The notes beneath the pieces are model-generated. The model was not told where the DNA came from. It did no database searches and worked only from the letters and a program-made list of their open reading frames with translations. Shown here piece by piece: positions 53,635 to 62,649 of a stretch of DNA of 64,000 nt. This DNA is from an uncultured Kocuria sp. Its GTDB lineage: Bacteria > Actinomycetota > Actinomycetes > Actinomycetales > Micrococcaceae. The stretch covers positions 1 through 64,000 of the forward strand of contig NZ_CANMRA010000018.1 of the NCBI RefSeq assembly GCF_947500125.1, given 5' to 3'. The first letter of the stretch is position 1. Every line of letters starts with the position of its first letter. Both the position numbers and the translations under genes were made by a program.

Positions 53635-55161
53635 TCAGCTCCTCGGTCCGGTCGGTGCCTGCTGGAACAGCGCCGCATGCTCCTGGCGCAGCGCTGCCTT
53701 CTGGATCTTGCCCATGACGTTCCGCGGCAGCTCCTCGGCGAACTCGACCGTTCGCGGCTGCTTGAACCGCGCCAGGCGCGGCCGGATGGTCTCGAGGATC
53801 TCCTCCGCGTCGGCGGGGGCGTCACCCTGAGGGACGACGACGGCGATGGGCGCCTCCCCGAGATCGGGGTGCGGCACGCCGACGACCGCCGACTCCCGCA
53901 CCGCGGGGTGCTCGTCGATGAGCTCCTCGATCTCCTTGGGATAGATGTTGTAGCCGCCCGAGATGATGAGGTCCTTGTCCCGTCCGACGATGGCGAGATA
54001 GCCGTCGTCGTCGATCACGCCCAGGTCCCCGGTGATGAAGTACCCGTCCTCGGTGAACTCCTCGGCGGTCTTCTCCGGCTTGTCCCAGTACTCCCGGAAG
54101 ACGTTGGGGCCGGCGACCTGGATCGAGCCGACCTCTCCGGCGGGAAGCTCCGTGGTCGTCCCGCGCTCGACCACGCGGATGCTGATGCCCGGCAGGGGCG
54201 GACCGACTGTTCCGGCCCTGCGCTCCCCGGCGTACGGGTTGGAGCACATCATGCCGGTCTCGGTCATGCCGTAGCGCTCGAGGATGGCGTGGCCGGTGCG
54301 GTCCTGCCACTCGTGGTGGGTCTCCGCGGTCAGGGGTGCGGACCCGCTGACGAACAGCCGCATGGTCCGCGTGCGCTCGGCCGTCAGGTCCGGGTGCCGG
54401 AGCAGACGCGTGTAGAACGTGGGCACCCCCATGAGCACCGTGGAGTCGGGCATCAGGTCGAGGACCGCCTGCGGATCGAACTTCGGCAGGAAGTGCATGG
54501 TGGCCCCGGTGGTCACCGACATGTTGACGGCCACGAAGAGCCCGTGGATGTGGAAGATCGGCAGCGCGTGGATGAGCACGTCGTCGTGCGTGTACTGCCA
54601 CGCCTCGGTCAGGGTGGCGCAGTTGCTGGCGAGGTTGCGGTGGGTCAGCACGGCACCCTTGGAGCGCCCGGTCGTGCCCGAGGTGTAGAGGATGGCCGCG
54701 GGCGCGTCGAGGTCGACCGCGACCGGGGGCGCCGGGCGGGCGTCCTGCTGCTCGAAGAGCGTGCCGGTCCGGTGGGGGCCCATCGACACGAAGGAGACGC
54801 CGTCGGGGCTGCCCCCGGCCAGTTCCTCCTCCTCACCGGGACTGCAGACGAACAGGGCCGGCCGGGAGTCCTCGACGAAGTACTGGAGCTCGCTGCCGGT
54901 GTACGCCGTGTTGAGGGGCAGGTAGATCGCGCCGACCCGCAGGGTGGCCAGGTAGAGCGCGATGACCTCGGGCAGCTTCTCGGCCTTGACCGCGACCCGG
55001 TCGCCGGGGCGCACGCCGAGCGCGGTCAGGGTTCCGGCGAGCTCCTCGGTCAGCTCGTGCATCGCGGCGTAGGTCAGCCGGCGCCCGTCCGCCTCGACGG
55101 TGAGCGCCTTCTCACCGTGCCTTTCCACGGCGTCCTCGAACAGCTGGTGGATGGTCTTCAT
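53635..55161 (-). CDS. matB: Malonyl-CoA synthetase MatB
   Basis: A 508-residue ANL-superfamily ligase that makes malonyl-CoA from malonate, CoA and ATP. The ATP-binding motif is ILYTSGTTGRSKGAVLTHRN, with RYGMTETGMMCSNPY and FITGDLGVIDDDGYL; the catalytic Lys of the C-terminal domain is in LPRNVMGKIQKAAL. The substrate call comes from context (malonyl-CoA decarboxylase and malonate transporter in one operon). On sequence alone other short acids would be possible. Its ATG overlaps the matA stop (ATGA) and follows GAGGAG. Confidence 0.9.
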   Translation of the reverse strand: MKTIHQLFEDAVERHGEKALTVEADGRRLTYAAMHELTEELAGTLTALGVRPGDRVAVKAEKLPEVIALYLATLRVGAIYLPLNTAYTGSELQYFVEDSRPALFVCSPGEEEELAGGSPDGVSFVSMGPHRTGTLFEQQDARPAPPVAVDLDAPAAILYTSGTTGRSKGAVLTHRNLASNCATLTEAWQYTHDDVLIHALPIFHIHGLFVAVNMSVTTGATMHFLPKFDPQAVLDLMPDSTVLMGVPTFYTRLLRHPDLTAERTRTMRLFVSGSAPLTAETHHEWQDRTGHAILERYGMTETGMMCSNPYAGERRAGTVGPPLPGISIRVVERGTTTELPAGEVGSIQVAGPNVFREYWDKPEKTAEEFTEDGYFITGDLGVIDDDGYLAIVGRDKDLIISGGYNIYPKEIEELIDEHPAVRESAVVGVPHPDLGEAPIAVVVPQGDAPADAEEILETIRPRLARFKQPRTVEFAEELPRNVMGKIQKAALRQEHAALFQQAPTGPRS

Positions 55162-56435
55162 GTCGTCTCCTCGGTGGTGGTCGGTCGGTGGGCCGCTCCC
55201 GCGGCGCGGGACGCCGTCGCGGGGACCCGCTCGGCCTCGGCGCTCTCGCGCTCGGTCCTGTCGCGCTCGTCGCTGTCGCCGGGTGCGTCGTAGAGGTAAT
55301 TGACCATGAGCCCGAAGGACTGGTCGAGGACGTGCTGCTCTGTGCTCGCGGGCCAGTTGATGCGGTCCAGCACGGCGCCGTTGCGCAGGTGGAACCTGGC
55401 CACGCGGTCCAGGGGCCGGCCCCGGCCGTCGGTGCTCTCCAGGAGGTAGCTGCGGGCCGCGGCCACGATCGCCGGCCTAATGGCCTCGACGGCGCCGGCC
55501 GGGGCTCCCGGGCGCAGGGCTGCGTCCGCCTCCTCGGCCAGGCGCCTCCCCCCGGTCCCGTCGGCCGGGCCCGCCTCGAGCCACCGGCGGAATCCCGGCA
55601 CCGGCGAGAGCGTCACGAAGGTGGTGACCTCCGGGTCGTGCCGCCGCACGTGGGAGATCACCTGTTTGATGAGGTGGTTGCCGAACGGGATGCCGCGCAG
55701 GCCCGGGAACGTGTTGTTGATGGAGTACAGCGTCGCCACCGTGCGGGAGGAGCTCTGCCGTGCCCGGTCGAGGTCGGTGATGAAGTCCGTCGAGGCGGGG
55801 ATCTCCTCGGTCACGGCCACCTCGACGAAGATCAGCGGGCGGTCCCCCATGGAGGGGTGCAGGAAGGCGAAGCACTTGCGGTCCGCCGGCTCCAGCCGGG
55901 ACCGCAGGTCCGCCCAGCCGCCGAGCGGATGCACCGACTCGTACTCGAGGATGTGCTCCACGAGCGAGCTCGGCGAGTGCCAGGAGAGCTCGTGCAGCTT
56001 CAGGAAGCCGGCGTTGAACCAGGACCGGAAGAGGTGCAGGAAGTCCTGGTCCACGGGTTCGAGCTCCGGGTGCTCGGCCAGCACCTCCAGGAAGCGCGAG
56101 CGCATGGACACGAGGCGGAAGGTGCCGTCCTCGGCGAGGTTCAGGGCCCGCAGCAGCGCCTGGCGCGGCGACTCGCTGGCGGCGTGCAGCTGCTGGGCCG
56201 ACTGCTGGGTGGGGGCGTCCCGCCAGCGGGCGATGGCGTCGTCGACGGCGGACGGGGCCGCCGTCAGATCGCCGTGGAGGTAGTGGAAGAACGCGGCCTG
56301 CCCCTCGGGGGCGAGCCCCTCGAACTCGTCCAGCACGGAGGAGGCCAGGGTCGGCTTGAAGTGGCCGTCGCCGACGTCGAGCAGCGCGGCGCACTGCTCG
56401 GTCAGCTGCCGGGGCAGGTGGGGTGCGGCGTCCAT
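55158..56435 (-). CDS. matA: Malonyl-CoA decarboxylase MatA
   Basis: A 425-residue MLYCD-family enzyme that converts malonyl-CoA to acetyl-CoA and CO2. An N-terminal helical domain is followed by the GNAT-like catalytic domain: HPLGGWADLRSRL, KCFAFLHPSMGDRPLIFVEV, SINNTFPGLRGIPFGNHLIK and the hallmark LSPVPGFRRWL. The start at 56435 follows CAGGAG. The C-terminal 45 residues are charged and specific to this organism. It is the first gene of matA-matB-madL-madM, divergent from the GntR regulator. Confidence 0.93.
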   Translation of the reverse strand: MDAAPHLPRQLTEQCAALLDVGDGHFKPTLASSVLDEFEGLAPEGQAAFFHYLHGDLTAAPSAVDDAIARWRDAPTQQSAQQLHAASESPRQALLRALNLAEDGTFRLVSMRSRFLEVLAEHPELEPVDQDFLHLFRSWFNAGFLKLHELSWHSPSSLVEHILEYESVHPLGGWADLRSRLEPADRKCFAFLHPSMGDRPLIFVEVAVTEEIPASTDFITDLDRARQSSSRTVATLYSINNTFPGLRGIPFGNHLIKQVISHVRRHDPEVTTFVTLSPVPGFRRWLEAGPADGTGGRRLAEEADAALRPGAPAGAVEAIRPAIVAAARSYLLESTDGRGRPLDRVARFHLRNGAVLDRINWPASTEQHVLDQSFGLMVNYLYDAPGDSDERDRTERESAEAERVPATASRAAGAAHRPTTTEETT

Positions 56436-56457
56436 GATCAGCTCCTGAGCGGGATGA

Positions 56458-56487
56458 TGTATATATCTCGTGCGCTGTTGTATATAA
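56458..56487. promoter_or_regulatory. Operator region of the malonate operon
   Basis: TGTATATAT (56458-56466) and TGTATATAA (56479-56487) repeat every 21 bases, two helical turns, in a very AT-rich stretch between the divergent matA and GntR genes. Such TGTATA repeats are suitable half-sites for the FadR-type regulator encoded next door. Confidence 0.6.
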
Positions 56488-56567
56488 GAGGGAACTGTAG
56501 AGCATTCGTGTGAGCTGCGCCACAGTCCGGCTGGGATAGATTTGGACCACGCGTCGAAGGAGCAACG

Positions 56568-57209
56568 ATGACCGAAGCCGTGCGTGTGCGGCGGGGCCTG
56601 GAGGAGGCCATCGTCGCCGGCCGCTATCGACCGGGCGACAAGCTGGACCTGACGAGCATCTCCGCGGAGTACGGGTGCTCCCGCACCCCGATCCGCGACG
56701 CGCTCCAGCACCTGAGCAACTCGGGGATGGTGCAGATCCGGCCCAAGCACGGGACGTTCGTCTCCCGCCTGAGCGTGCGCGAGCTCGCGGAGCGGTTCGA
56801 GGTCATGGCGGACCTGGAGGGCCTCTGCGCCGAGCTGGCCGCCCGGAGGATGCCCCCCGAGGCGGCCGCGGAGATGACCGCGGGGCTCGAGGCCTGCCGG
56901 CGGTTCGTGCAGGAGGAGGACCCGGACGGCTACTACGACGCCAACAGTCGCTTCCACCGGGCGATCTACGCAGGCTCCGGCAACGAGTTCCTGCGCGCCG
57001 AGACGGAGAAGCTGCAGGGCGCCCTGGAGGTCTACCGCCGCCTCCAGCTGCGCGTGGGCGACCGGATGACCAGGAGCCTGGACGAGCACCAGGCGATCGC
57101 GGAGGCCATCCTGACGCACGACCCGGAGGCGGCCCGGGCGCGGGCGCGGGCGCACGTGAAGATCCAGGGTGACGAGTACACCGAGCTGGTCCTGAGGAGC
57201 GAGGCATGA
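56568..57209 (+). CDS. matR: GntR-family (FadR/FCD) regulator of malonate genes, MatR-like
   Basis: A 213-residue regulator with an N-terminal winged helix (PGDKLDLTSISAEYGCSRTPIRDALQHLS) and a C-terminal FCD ligand domain with metal-binding Asp/Asn and His (DANSRFHRAIY, DEHQAI, RAHV). GAAGGAG precedes the ATG. It is divergent from matA with TGTATATA repeats between. By analogy with MatR it would repress the operon until malonate or malonyl-CoA binds. The symbol rests on context. Confidence 0.85.
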   Translation: MTEAVRVRRGLEEAIVAGRYRPGDKLDLTSISAEYGCSRTPIRDALQHLSNSGMVQIRPKHGTFVSRLSVRELAERFEVMADLEGLCAELAARRMPPEAAAEMTAGLEACRRFVQEEDPDGYYDANSRFHRAIYAGSGNEFLRAETEKLQGALEVYRRLQLRVGDRMTRSLDEHQAIAEAILTHDPEAARARARAHVKIQGDEYTELVLRSEA

Positions 57210-57535
57210 GCGACAGCGGCGACACCACCGGCCACGACTTCGACGAGGCCGTCAATATGACGGCCGGACAGCTCTCGACGTGGCTGGACACCGAGGAGTC
57301 CACCTCGGTGGGCCAGGACGACGGCGGGGAGTCGGTGGGCCACCGCTCCGGGCGGCGCATCGTGGAGATCCTGCGCACGCCGCAGGGTGAGCGCACCGAC
57401 GCCGACCGGGAGCACATGCGCAAGGTCGTCGGCTACGTCCACCGCCACCTGGCCCAGCGGCCCGACGGGGACGTGCGCGAGACCCGGTGGCGGTACTCCC
57501 TCATGAACTGGGGCCACGACCCGCTGAAGGACTGA
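57206..57535 (+). CDS. DUF3140 protein
   Basis: A 109-residue protein of the DUF3140 family: LDTEESTSVGQDDGGESVGH, then GRRIVEILRT, RKVVGYVHRHLAQRP and RYSLMNWGHDP. Function unknown; the family is common in actinobacteria and some members were proposed to bind DNA. The ATG overlaps the regulator stop (ATGA), so they are co-translated although no functional link is known. Confidence 0.88.
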   Translation: MSDSGDTTGHDFDEAVNMTAGQLSTWLDTEESTSVGQDDGGESVGHRSGRRIVEILRTPQGERTDADREHMRKVVGYVHRHLAQRPDGDVRETRWRYSLMNWGHDPLKD

Positions 57536-57602
57536 ACCGGAGGGGCTGAGCCGGAGGGCTGGGCCCGCGCCGTCGGGAGCGGGCCGTCACCCCTCGCGAA
57601 TA

Positions 57603-57633
57603 TTGCAGTTGTGCAAAACGTGCAGAACTGCAA
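57603..57633. promoter_or_regulatory. Inverted repeat operator before the TetR gene
   Basis: TTGCAGTT (57603-57610) and AACTGCAA (57626-57633) are perfect arms; inside, TGCA recurs on both sides. It sits right before the regulator start and is probably its own binding site. Confidence 0.7.
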
Positions 57634-57637
57634 GAAT

Positions 57638-58270
57638 ATGGGCGTGAACGACACGTCCCCTCCCACCCTGCGCGCCCGCAAGAAGGCCGAGACCTGGTCC
57701 GCCATCCACGAGGCGGCCGCCGCCCTCGCGGTCGAGCACGGGGTCGACGGCACCACCGTGGAGGCGGTCGCCGCCGCGGCCGGCGTCTCCCCGCGCACCT
57801 TCTTCAACTACTTCCCCGCCAAGGAGGACGCCGTCCTGGGCATGCGGGCCCCCTCGCTGGACCCGGAGCTGCTGGAGGGGTTCTCCCTCGAGCACGACCT
57901 GCTGGGCCAGGTCTCGCGCCTGCTGCTGGCCGTGTCCCGCAGCGCCTACGCGGGCCCGGACGCGGAGCGGCGCCGGAAGCTGCTGCAGGACCACCCGAGC
58001 CTGGGCCGCCGCCGGCACGAGCTGATGCTCGAGGCCGAGGCCCTGGTGCGCCACACCCTCGCGGAGCTGCTGGCCCGGGAGCCGGAGTGGTCGGCCGGGA
58101 TCGGGGAGCACCGCGTGGACGAGGTCGCCCGGATGCTGGTCCTGCTCGGCGGCGTCCCGCTGCGCTTCGCCATCACCGCCGAGGGCTACTCCCCGGCGCG
58201 GGGACTGCCGACCGAGGACCACGAGTCGGCGCTCACCCTCCTCCACCGCCTCCAGGAGAAGCTCTCATGA
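57638..58270 (+). CDS. TetR-family regulator of the adjacent efflux gene
   Basis: A 210-residue TetR protein. The HTH is TTVEAVAAAAGVSPRTFFNYFPAKED (residues about 37-62), the type found in acyl-lipid or multidrug regulators. The start at 57638 is chosen because the longer frame (57611) would begin inside the palindromic operator. No ribosome site is evident. The stop overlaps the transporter start (ATGA). It very likely represses itself and the transporter and is released by a transported compound. Confidence 0.88.
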   Translation: MGVNDTSPPTLRARKKAETWSAIHEAAAALAVEHGVDGTTVEAVAAAAGVSPRTFFNYFPAKEDAVLGMRAPSLDPELLEGFSLEHDLLGQVSRLLLAVSRSAYAGPDAERRRKLLQDHPSLGRRRHELMLEAEALVRHTLAELLAREPEWSAGIGEHRVDEVARMLVLLGGVPLRFAITAEGYSPARGLPTEDHESALTLLHRLQEKLS

Positions 58271-59952
58271 CCCGCACCCCCGCGCACCGGGCCGAACCGG
58301 CCGGCGGCTCCCGGCACCTCGTGCTGCTCTTCGTCGGCCTGATGCTCTCCATGCTGCTGGCCGCCCTGAACCAGACCGTGCTCAGCACCGCCCTGCCCAC
58401 GATCGTGGGGGAGCTCAACGGCGTCGACGAGATGCTGTGGGTGATCACCGCCTACATCCTGGCCTCGACGATCATGATGCCCGTGTACGGCAAGCTCGGG
58501 GACCTCATGGGCCGCAAACCCCTGCTGCTGGGCGCGATCCTGGTCTTCATGGCCGGCTCCGTCGTCGGCGCGCTCGCCGGCACCATCGAGGTCCTCATCG
58601 CGGCCCGCGCGATCCAGGGGCTCGGCGGCGGCGGGCTGATCATCCTCTCCCAGGCCGCCATCGCGGACGTGGTCCCCGCCCGGGAGCGCGGCAAGTACAT
58701 GGGCGTCATGGGCGGAGTCTTCGCCCTCGCCTCGGTGGCCGGTCCGCTGCTGGGCGGATTCTTCACCGAGGGACCCGGCTGGCGCTGGGTCTTCTGGATC
58801 AACATCCCGCTCGGGCTGCTGGCGCTGGCCGGAGCCGTCCTATTCCTCAAGCTCCCCCGGCACAGCGGCCGGCCGCGCCTGGACATCGGCGGCATGGCGC
58901 TGCTGGCCGTGGCCACGACCTGCCTGGTCCTGTTCGCCACGTGGGGCGGCGGCAAGTACGCCTGGACCGACCCCGTGATCCTCGGCCTCATCGCCGGGAC
59001 GCTCGTGACCTCCGCGGCCTTCGTGGCCGTGGAGCGGCGCACCGCCGAGCCGATCATCCCGATGCACCTGTTCCGCGAGCGCAACTTCGTCCTCACCACC
59101 CTGGCCGGGCTGCTCACCGGCGTGGCGATGTTCGGGGCCCTCGGCTACCTGCCCACCTACCTGCAGATGGTCTTCGGCATCGACGCCACCCGCTCCGGGC
59201 TGCTGATGGTGCCGATGATGGGCACCCTGCTCGTAACCTCCGTGCTCGCCGGGCGGGCGGTGAGCCGGACGGGCCGCTACAAGTGGCTGCCGGTGGCCGG
59301 CAGCGCGATCGTGGCCGTGGCCATGGGCCTGCTCGCGACCCTGACCTCCGAGCAGGGCGTGTGGCACGTGTGCCTCTACATCGCGGTCCTGGGCCTCGGC
59401 CTGGGCCTGTCCATGCAGGTGCTGGTGCTGATCGTGCAGAACACCTTCCCGCTGCGGCAGGTCGGCACCGCCACCGCGGCGAACAACTTCTTCCGCCAGA
59501 TCGGCGCCACCCTGGGCTCGGGCGTGGTCGGCAGCGTCTTCGCGGGCCGACTGGCCGATCTGCTGGCCGAGCGCCTGCCGGCGGCCGCGCTCGAGAGCGG
59601 CGCGGGCGGGACCAACTCACTCACCCCTGCCGTGGTCGCCTCGCTCCCCCAGGCGATTCAGGACCCCATCGTGACCTCCTACAACGATGCCCTGACCCCC
59701 ATCTACCTGTGGATCATGCCCCTGGGGCTGCTGGCGGCCGCCCTGCTGTGCTTCGTGACCGAGAAGCCGCTGGCCACGACGATCGAGCAGGACGTCGAGC
59801 CCGAGGCGCTCACCGAGGGCCGCCTCGTGGGCACCGCCGGCCGGCCTGCCGACCGGCGGACCGGCGACGAGGACCGGGACACCGGGGGACGCGGTGCCGG
59901 CGCATCGCGCGAGGGCACGGCAGTCCGCGAACCCGCCGCCTCCGCCCGGTAG
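58267..59952 (+). CDS. DHA2-type MFS drug exporter (EmrB/QacA family)
   Basis: A 561-residue transporter with 14 membrane helices. LNQTVLSTALPTIVGEL and WVITAYILASTIMMPVYGKLGDL with GRKPLLLGA are the motifs of DHA2 exporters, and motif C is near GGVFALASVAGPLLGGFFT. It uses the proton gradient to expel hydrophobic drugs, dyes or lipids. The last 65 residues are a charged, Gly/Arg-rich cytosolic tail. It forms a regulator-exporter pair with the TetR gene. Confidence 0.93.
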   Translation: MTRTPAHRAEPAGGSRHLVLLFVGLMLSMLLAALNQTVLSTALPTIVGELNGVDEMLWVITAYILASTIMMPVYGKLGDLMGRKPLLLGAILVFMAGSVVGALAGTIEVLIAARAIQGLGGGGLIILSQAAIADVVPARERGKYMGVMGGVFALASVAGPLLGGFFTEGPGWRWVFWINIPLGLLALAGAVLFLKLPRHSGRPRLDIGGMALLAVATTCLVLFATWGGGKYAWTDPVILGLIAGTLVTSAAFVAVERRTAEPIIPMHLFRERNFVLTTLAGLLTGVAMFGALGYLPTYLQMVFGIDATRSGLLMVPMMGTLLVTSVLAGRAVSRTGRYKWLPVAGSAIVAVAMGLLATLTSEQGVWHVCLYIAVLGLGLGLSMQVLVLIVQNTFPLRQVGTATAANNFFRQIGATLGSGVVGSVFAGRLADLLAERLPAAALESGAGGTNSLTPAVVASLPQAIQDPIVTSYNDALTPIYLWIMPLGLLAAALLCFVTEKPLATTIEQDVEPEALTEGRLVGTAGRPADRRTGDEDRDTGGRGAGASREGTAVREPAASAR

Positions 59953-60154
59953 CCGGCGGCGCGGCAGTGGTGGCCCGGCCGGCGTGACCGGCTCGCGCCC
60001 TGCGCCCGCGGACGCTCGCCAGGGCTCCGATCCGTCGGTAGGTTGGGCCCCACACCCGGGAGTGCCCGGCCGCCGAGGGCGTGCCGCGGCGGCCGGGACC
60101 GGCGCGAGGGTGCACGGACGCCGGCGCGGACGAGCACGGGAGAAGGAGCAGCTG

Positions 60155-60358
60155 ATGGGTCTGAGCAAGGGCACCAAGGTCACGTGGAACACCCCGCAGG
60201 GCACCACCGAGGGCACCGTGGTCGAGAAGAGGACCGAGGACTTCGAGTTCGACGGCCGCACGTACCGCGCGAGCACGGACGATCCGCACTACATCGTGGA
60301 GTCCGCCGACACCGGGGCCCGTGCGACCCACAAGTCGGACGCCCTGACCGAGGCGTGA
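60155..60358 (+). CDS. Small DUF2945 (Tudor-like) protein
   Basis: A 67-residue protein: KGTKVTWNTPQGTTEGTVVE then YRASTDDPHYIVESADTG, matching DUF2945, a small beta-barrel family sometimes called hypervirulence-associated Tudor-like. Function unknown. The start is supported by AGAAGGAG seven bases upstream. Confidence 0.85.
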   Translation: MGLSKGTKVTWNTPQGTTEGTVVEKRTEDFEFDGRTYRASTDDPHYIVESADTGARATHKSDALTEA

Positions 60359-60380
60359 CGCCGCGGGCCGGGCAAGGCGC

Positions 60381-60728
60381 TCAGTCGCGGACGCCGGGCG
60401 TGCCCCAGACGAACGGGCCGAAGGACGGGCCGACCGGTTCGAGGTACTCGACGTCGGCCGCCGGGATCAGGGCGCCCGGGGTGTAGCCGTCGACCTCGCA
60501 GCGGACCAGCACGACCATCCCGAGCTCGACCGGCTCGTAGGGGGCGCACAGCACCGCCTCACCGGCGCGGAGGTTCAGGCCGGCGCGGTCGGTGCGCATG
60601 CGGTACCGGGCGACATGGGAGACGGTGATCGACGCGACCGGCTCGATGGCCGGGCCCACGCCGATGCCCGGGAGGACGTCGAGGGGACCGGTGTCGTCGG
60701 GAACGGGGCTCAGTGCGGAAAGGCTCAT
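60381..60728 (-). CDS. Hypothetical protein
   Basis: A 115-residue protein with no family I recognise. It is rich in Pro, Val and Gly, with likely beta strands (SITVSHVARYRMRT, GEAVLCAPYEPVELGMVVLV) and a Trp near the end (FVWGTPGVRD). The start at 60728 follows GGAGA. It converges on the DUF2945 gene with 22 bases between, so both may share a terminator. Confidence 0.65.
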   Translation of the reverse strand: MSLSALSPVPDDTGPLDVLPGIGVGPAIEPVASITVSHVARYRMRTDRAGLNLRAGEAVLCAPYEPVELGMVVLVRCEVDGYTPGALIPAADVEYLEPVGPSFGPFVWGTPGVRD

Positions 60729-61055
60729 GGCGGGGATCTCCAGTCGTGCGAGCGCATCGGGACCTGCGGACGGTCCCGGTGCCGGGCGGGGTGCTCGACG
60801 ACGCTGTCCTTGTCCATGGTAGAGATCCACGTCACACAGGGGAAGCACCCTTTGCATCGGTCCACGGCCCACCGGCCGGGGTGCACGAACTTTCAGGCAG
60901 CGGCGGGCCGCGCCTCGCACAGGTCCCACCGCCCGGCGGCCGACCCCCTTCTCACCAGTGCTGACGCAAGACGTCGTCGACCGTGACGCACGGAACGCCC
61001 CGATGGCGGGGGCGCGGCCGCGGGGGACAGCAGGGGCTGGTCGTCCCGGACCGGC
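60729..61055. other. Intergenic region, nothing recognised
   Basis: About 325 bases downstream of the glucokinase and upstream of the hypothetical gene. No convincing ORF or RNA. The promoter of the hypothetical gene must lie here. Confidence 0.4.
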
Positions 61056-61910
61056 TCAGCGGACTCCGAGGAGGCGGTCCGCCCGCACCACCCCGAGGTG
61101 CGCCTGGCGGCCGGCGCCGACGATGCCGGCGGCGTTGCGCAGCTGCGCGGGGGCCACCCGCGCGCGCAGCCGCAGGTGGGGCAGGAACTCCTGGTGCCGC
61201 TCGCTGATCCCCCCGCCGAGGACGATCAGGTCCGGCGAGATCAGGCGCTCGAGGTGGGACAGGTAGCGCTGGAGCCGGTCCGTGTAGGTCGGCCAGTCCA
61301 GGGCCTCCTCCATCCGGGCGGAGGCGCCGGCCCAGCCGTCGACGTCCCGGCCGTCCAGCCACACGTGCCCAAACTCGCTGTTGGGGATCAGCTCCCCGTC
61401 CAGGAACAGGGCCGAGCCGATCCCGGTGCCCAGCGTGATCACCAGCACCGTGCCGTCGGCATCGCGGGCGGCGCCGAAGCGCACCTCGGCCAGCCCGGCG
61501 GCGTCGGCGTCGTTGAGCACCGCGACCTCGCGCCCCAGCCCGGTGGCGAGCAGCTCCCGGGCGTCCGCGCCGATCCAGGAGTCGTCGAGGTGAGCGGCCG
61601 AGCGGGCGATGCCGTGGTCGATGATGGCCGGGACGCCCACACCGACCCCGGCCACGGGTCCGCCCCGCTGCGGCGCACCCTCCAGTTTCTCCAGGACCCC
61701 GCGCAGGACGGCCACCACCGCCGCCGGGGTCGCCGGCGCCGGCGTGGGCACCCGGCGGACCGGGCCGACGGTGGTCCCGCGGACCGGGTCCACGACCGCG
61801 TACTTGATGGTCGTCCCGCCGATGTCCACACCGAGACAGCGGGCGTCGTCGTCGCCGGAGACGGACGGGACGGTCGGGGGCGTCCGGAGGGACGGCAGGG
61901 CACAGGTCAT
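61056..61910 (-). CDS. ppgK: Polyphosphate/ATP glucokinase, ROK family
   Basis: A 284-residue glucokinase using polyphosphate or ATP, found almost only in actinobacteria. The phosphate-1 motif CLGVDIGGTTIKYAVVD, the catalytic region VLNDADAAGLAE and the phosphate-2 motif VITLGTGIGSALFLDGELIPN with EFGH are clear. AGGACCGTGAG precedes the ATG at 61910, which is chosen because upstream frame is non-conserved. It is single and makes glucose 6-phosphate in the cytosol. Confidence 0.93.
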   Translation of the reverse strand: MTCALPSLRTPPTVPSVSGDDDARCLGVDIGGTTIKYAVVDPVRGTTVGPVRRVPTPAPATPAAVVAVLRGVLEKLEGAPQRGGPVAGVGVGVPAIIDHGIARSAAHLDDSWIGADARELLATGLGREVAVLNDADAAGLAEVRFGAARDADGTVLVITLGTGIGSALFLDGELIPNSEFGHVWLDGRDVDGWAGASARMEEALDWPTYTDRLQRYLSHLERLISPDLIVLGGGISERHQEFLPHLRLRARVAPAQLRNAAGIVGAGRQAHLGVVRADRLLGVR

Positions 61911-62124
61911 CTCACGGTCCTGGATCGAGGTGGGAGCGGCGCGCCCTCGCGCGGGCGGCGCCTGTTCGACTGTACAACCGGGCGGGGACGGCAATTATTC
62001 GCGTCGGCCCCGCTCCCCGGCCGCCTCGATCGGCCCGGCCCGGCCGTTCCTGCCGCGCAGTGCGGGCCGTGGGGGCGATCGAGAACCTGGAGGACGAGCC
62101 GGCGCGCCGCTCCGGCCGAGGCAC

Positions 62125-62385
62125 TCAGGAGCCGTAGTGGTACCGGCAGGCCGCGATGCGTATCTCGTCATCGGCGATGCGGTACACCAGCCGGTGCTCG
62201 TCGGTGATCCGGCGGGACCAGTAGCCCTGGAACCCATGCTTGAGGGTCTCCGGCTTGCCGATCCCCTCGTTGCCGTTGCGGGCGATGTCGCGCAGCAGCG
62301 TGTTGATGCGCTTCAGGGTCTTCCGGTCCTGGGCCTGCCACCATTCATAGTCGGCCCAGGCGTCCTCGTCCCAGACGTACTTCAC
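62125..62385 (-). CDS. yoeB: Toxin YoeB (Txe family)
   Basis: An 86-residue ribosome-dependent mRNA endonuclease. KPETLKHGFQGYWSRRITDE, HRLVYRI and the C-terminal ACRYHYGS match E. coli YoeB, including the catalytic Arg in WSRR and the His near the end (RYHY). GTG at 62385 overlaps the antitoxin stop (GTGA). With YefM before it, this is a complete type II toxin-antitoxin pair. Confidence 0.93.
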   Translation of the reverse strand: MKYVWDEDAWADYEWWQAQDRKTLKRINTLLRDIARNGNEGIGKPETLKHGFQGYWSRRITDEHRLVYRIADDEIRIAACRYHYGS

Positions 62386-62633
62386 TCGGCAGGGTCGTGC
62401 TCGACGCCGCCACCGGACTCGAGGCGCTCGATCGAGGCCAGCAACCGCCGGGCGTTGGCCGGATTCCGCAGCAGGTAGGCGCTCTCCTTGAGCGACTCGT
62501 ACTCGTCCAGCGCAACGATGACCACCGGCTCGTGACCGGCCCGGGTGATGACGACTTCCTCGCGGTCGTCGACGACCGCGTCCAGGGTTGCGGCGTAGTG
62601 GGCCCGCGATTCCGAGTAGGACATGGTGCGCAT
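62382..62633 (-). CDS. yefM: Antitoxin YefM (Phd/YefM family)
   Basis: An 83-residue antitoxin. MSYSESRAHYAATLDAVVDD and EVVITRAGHEPVVIVALDEYESL are the DNA-binding Phd/YefM domain; the acidic C terminus should wrap the toxin. AAAGGGGG precedes the ATG at 62633. It neutralises YoeB and represses the operon through the palindrome just upstream. Confidence 0.93.
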   Translation of the reverse strand: MRTMSYSESRAHYAATLDAVVDDREEVVITRAGHEPVVIVALDEYESLKESAYLLRNPANARRLLASIERLESGGGVEHDPAE

Positions 62634-62649
62634 GGCGCCCCCTTTCGAC

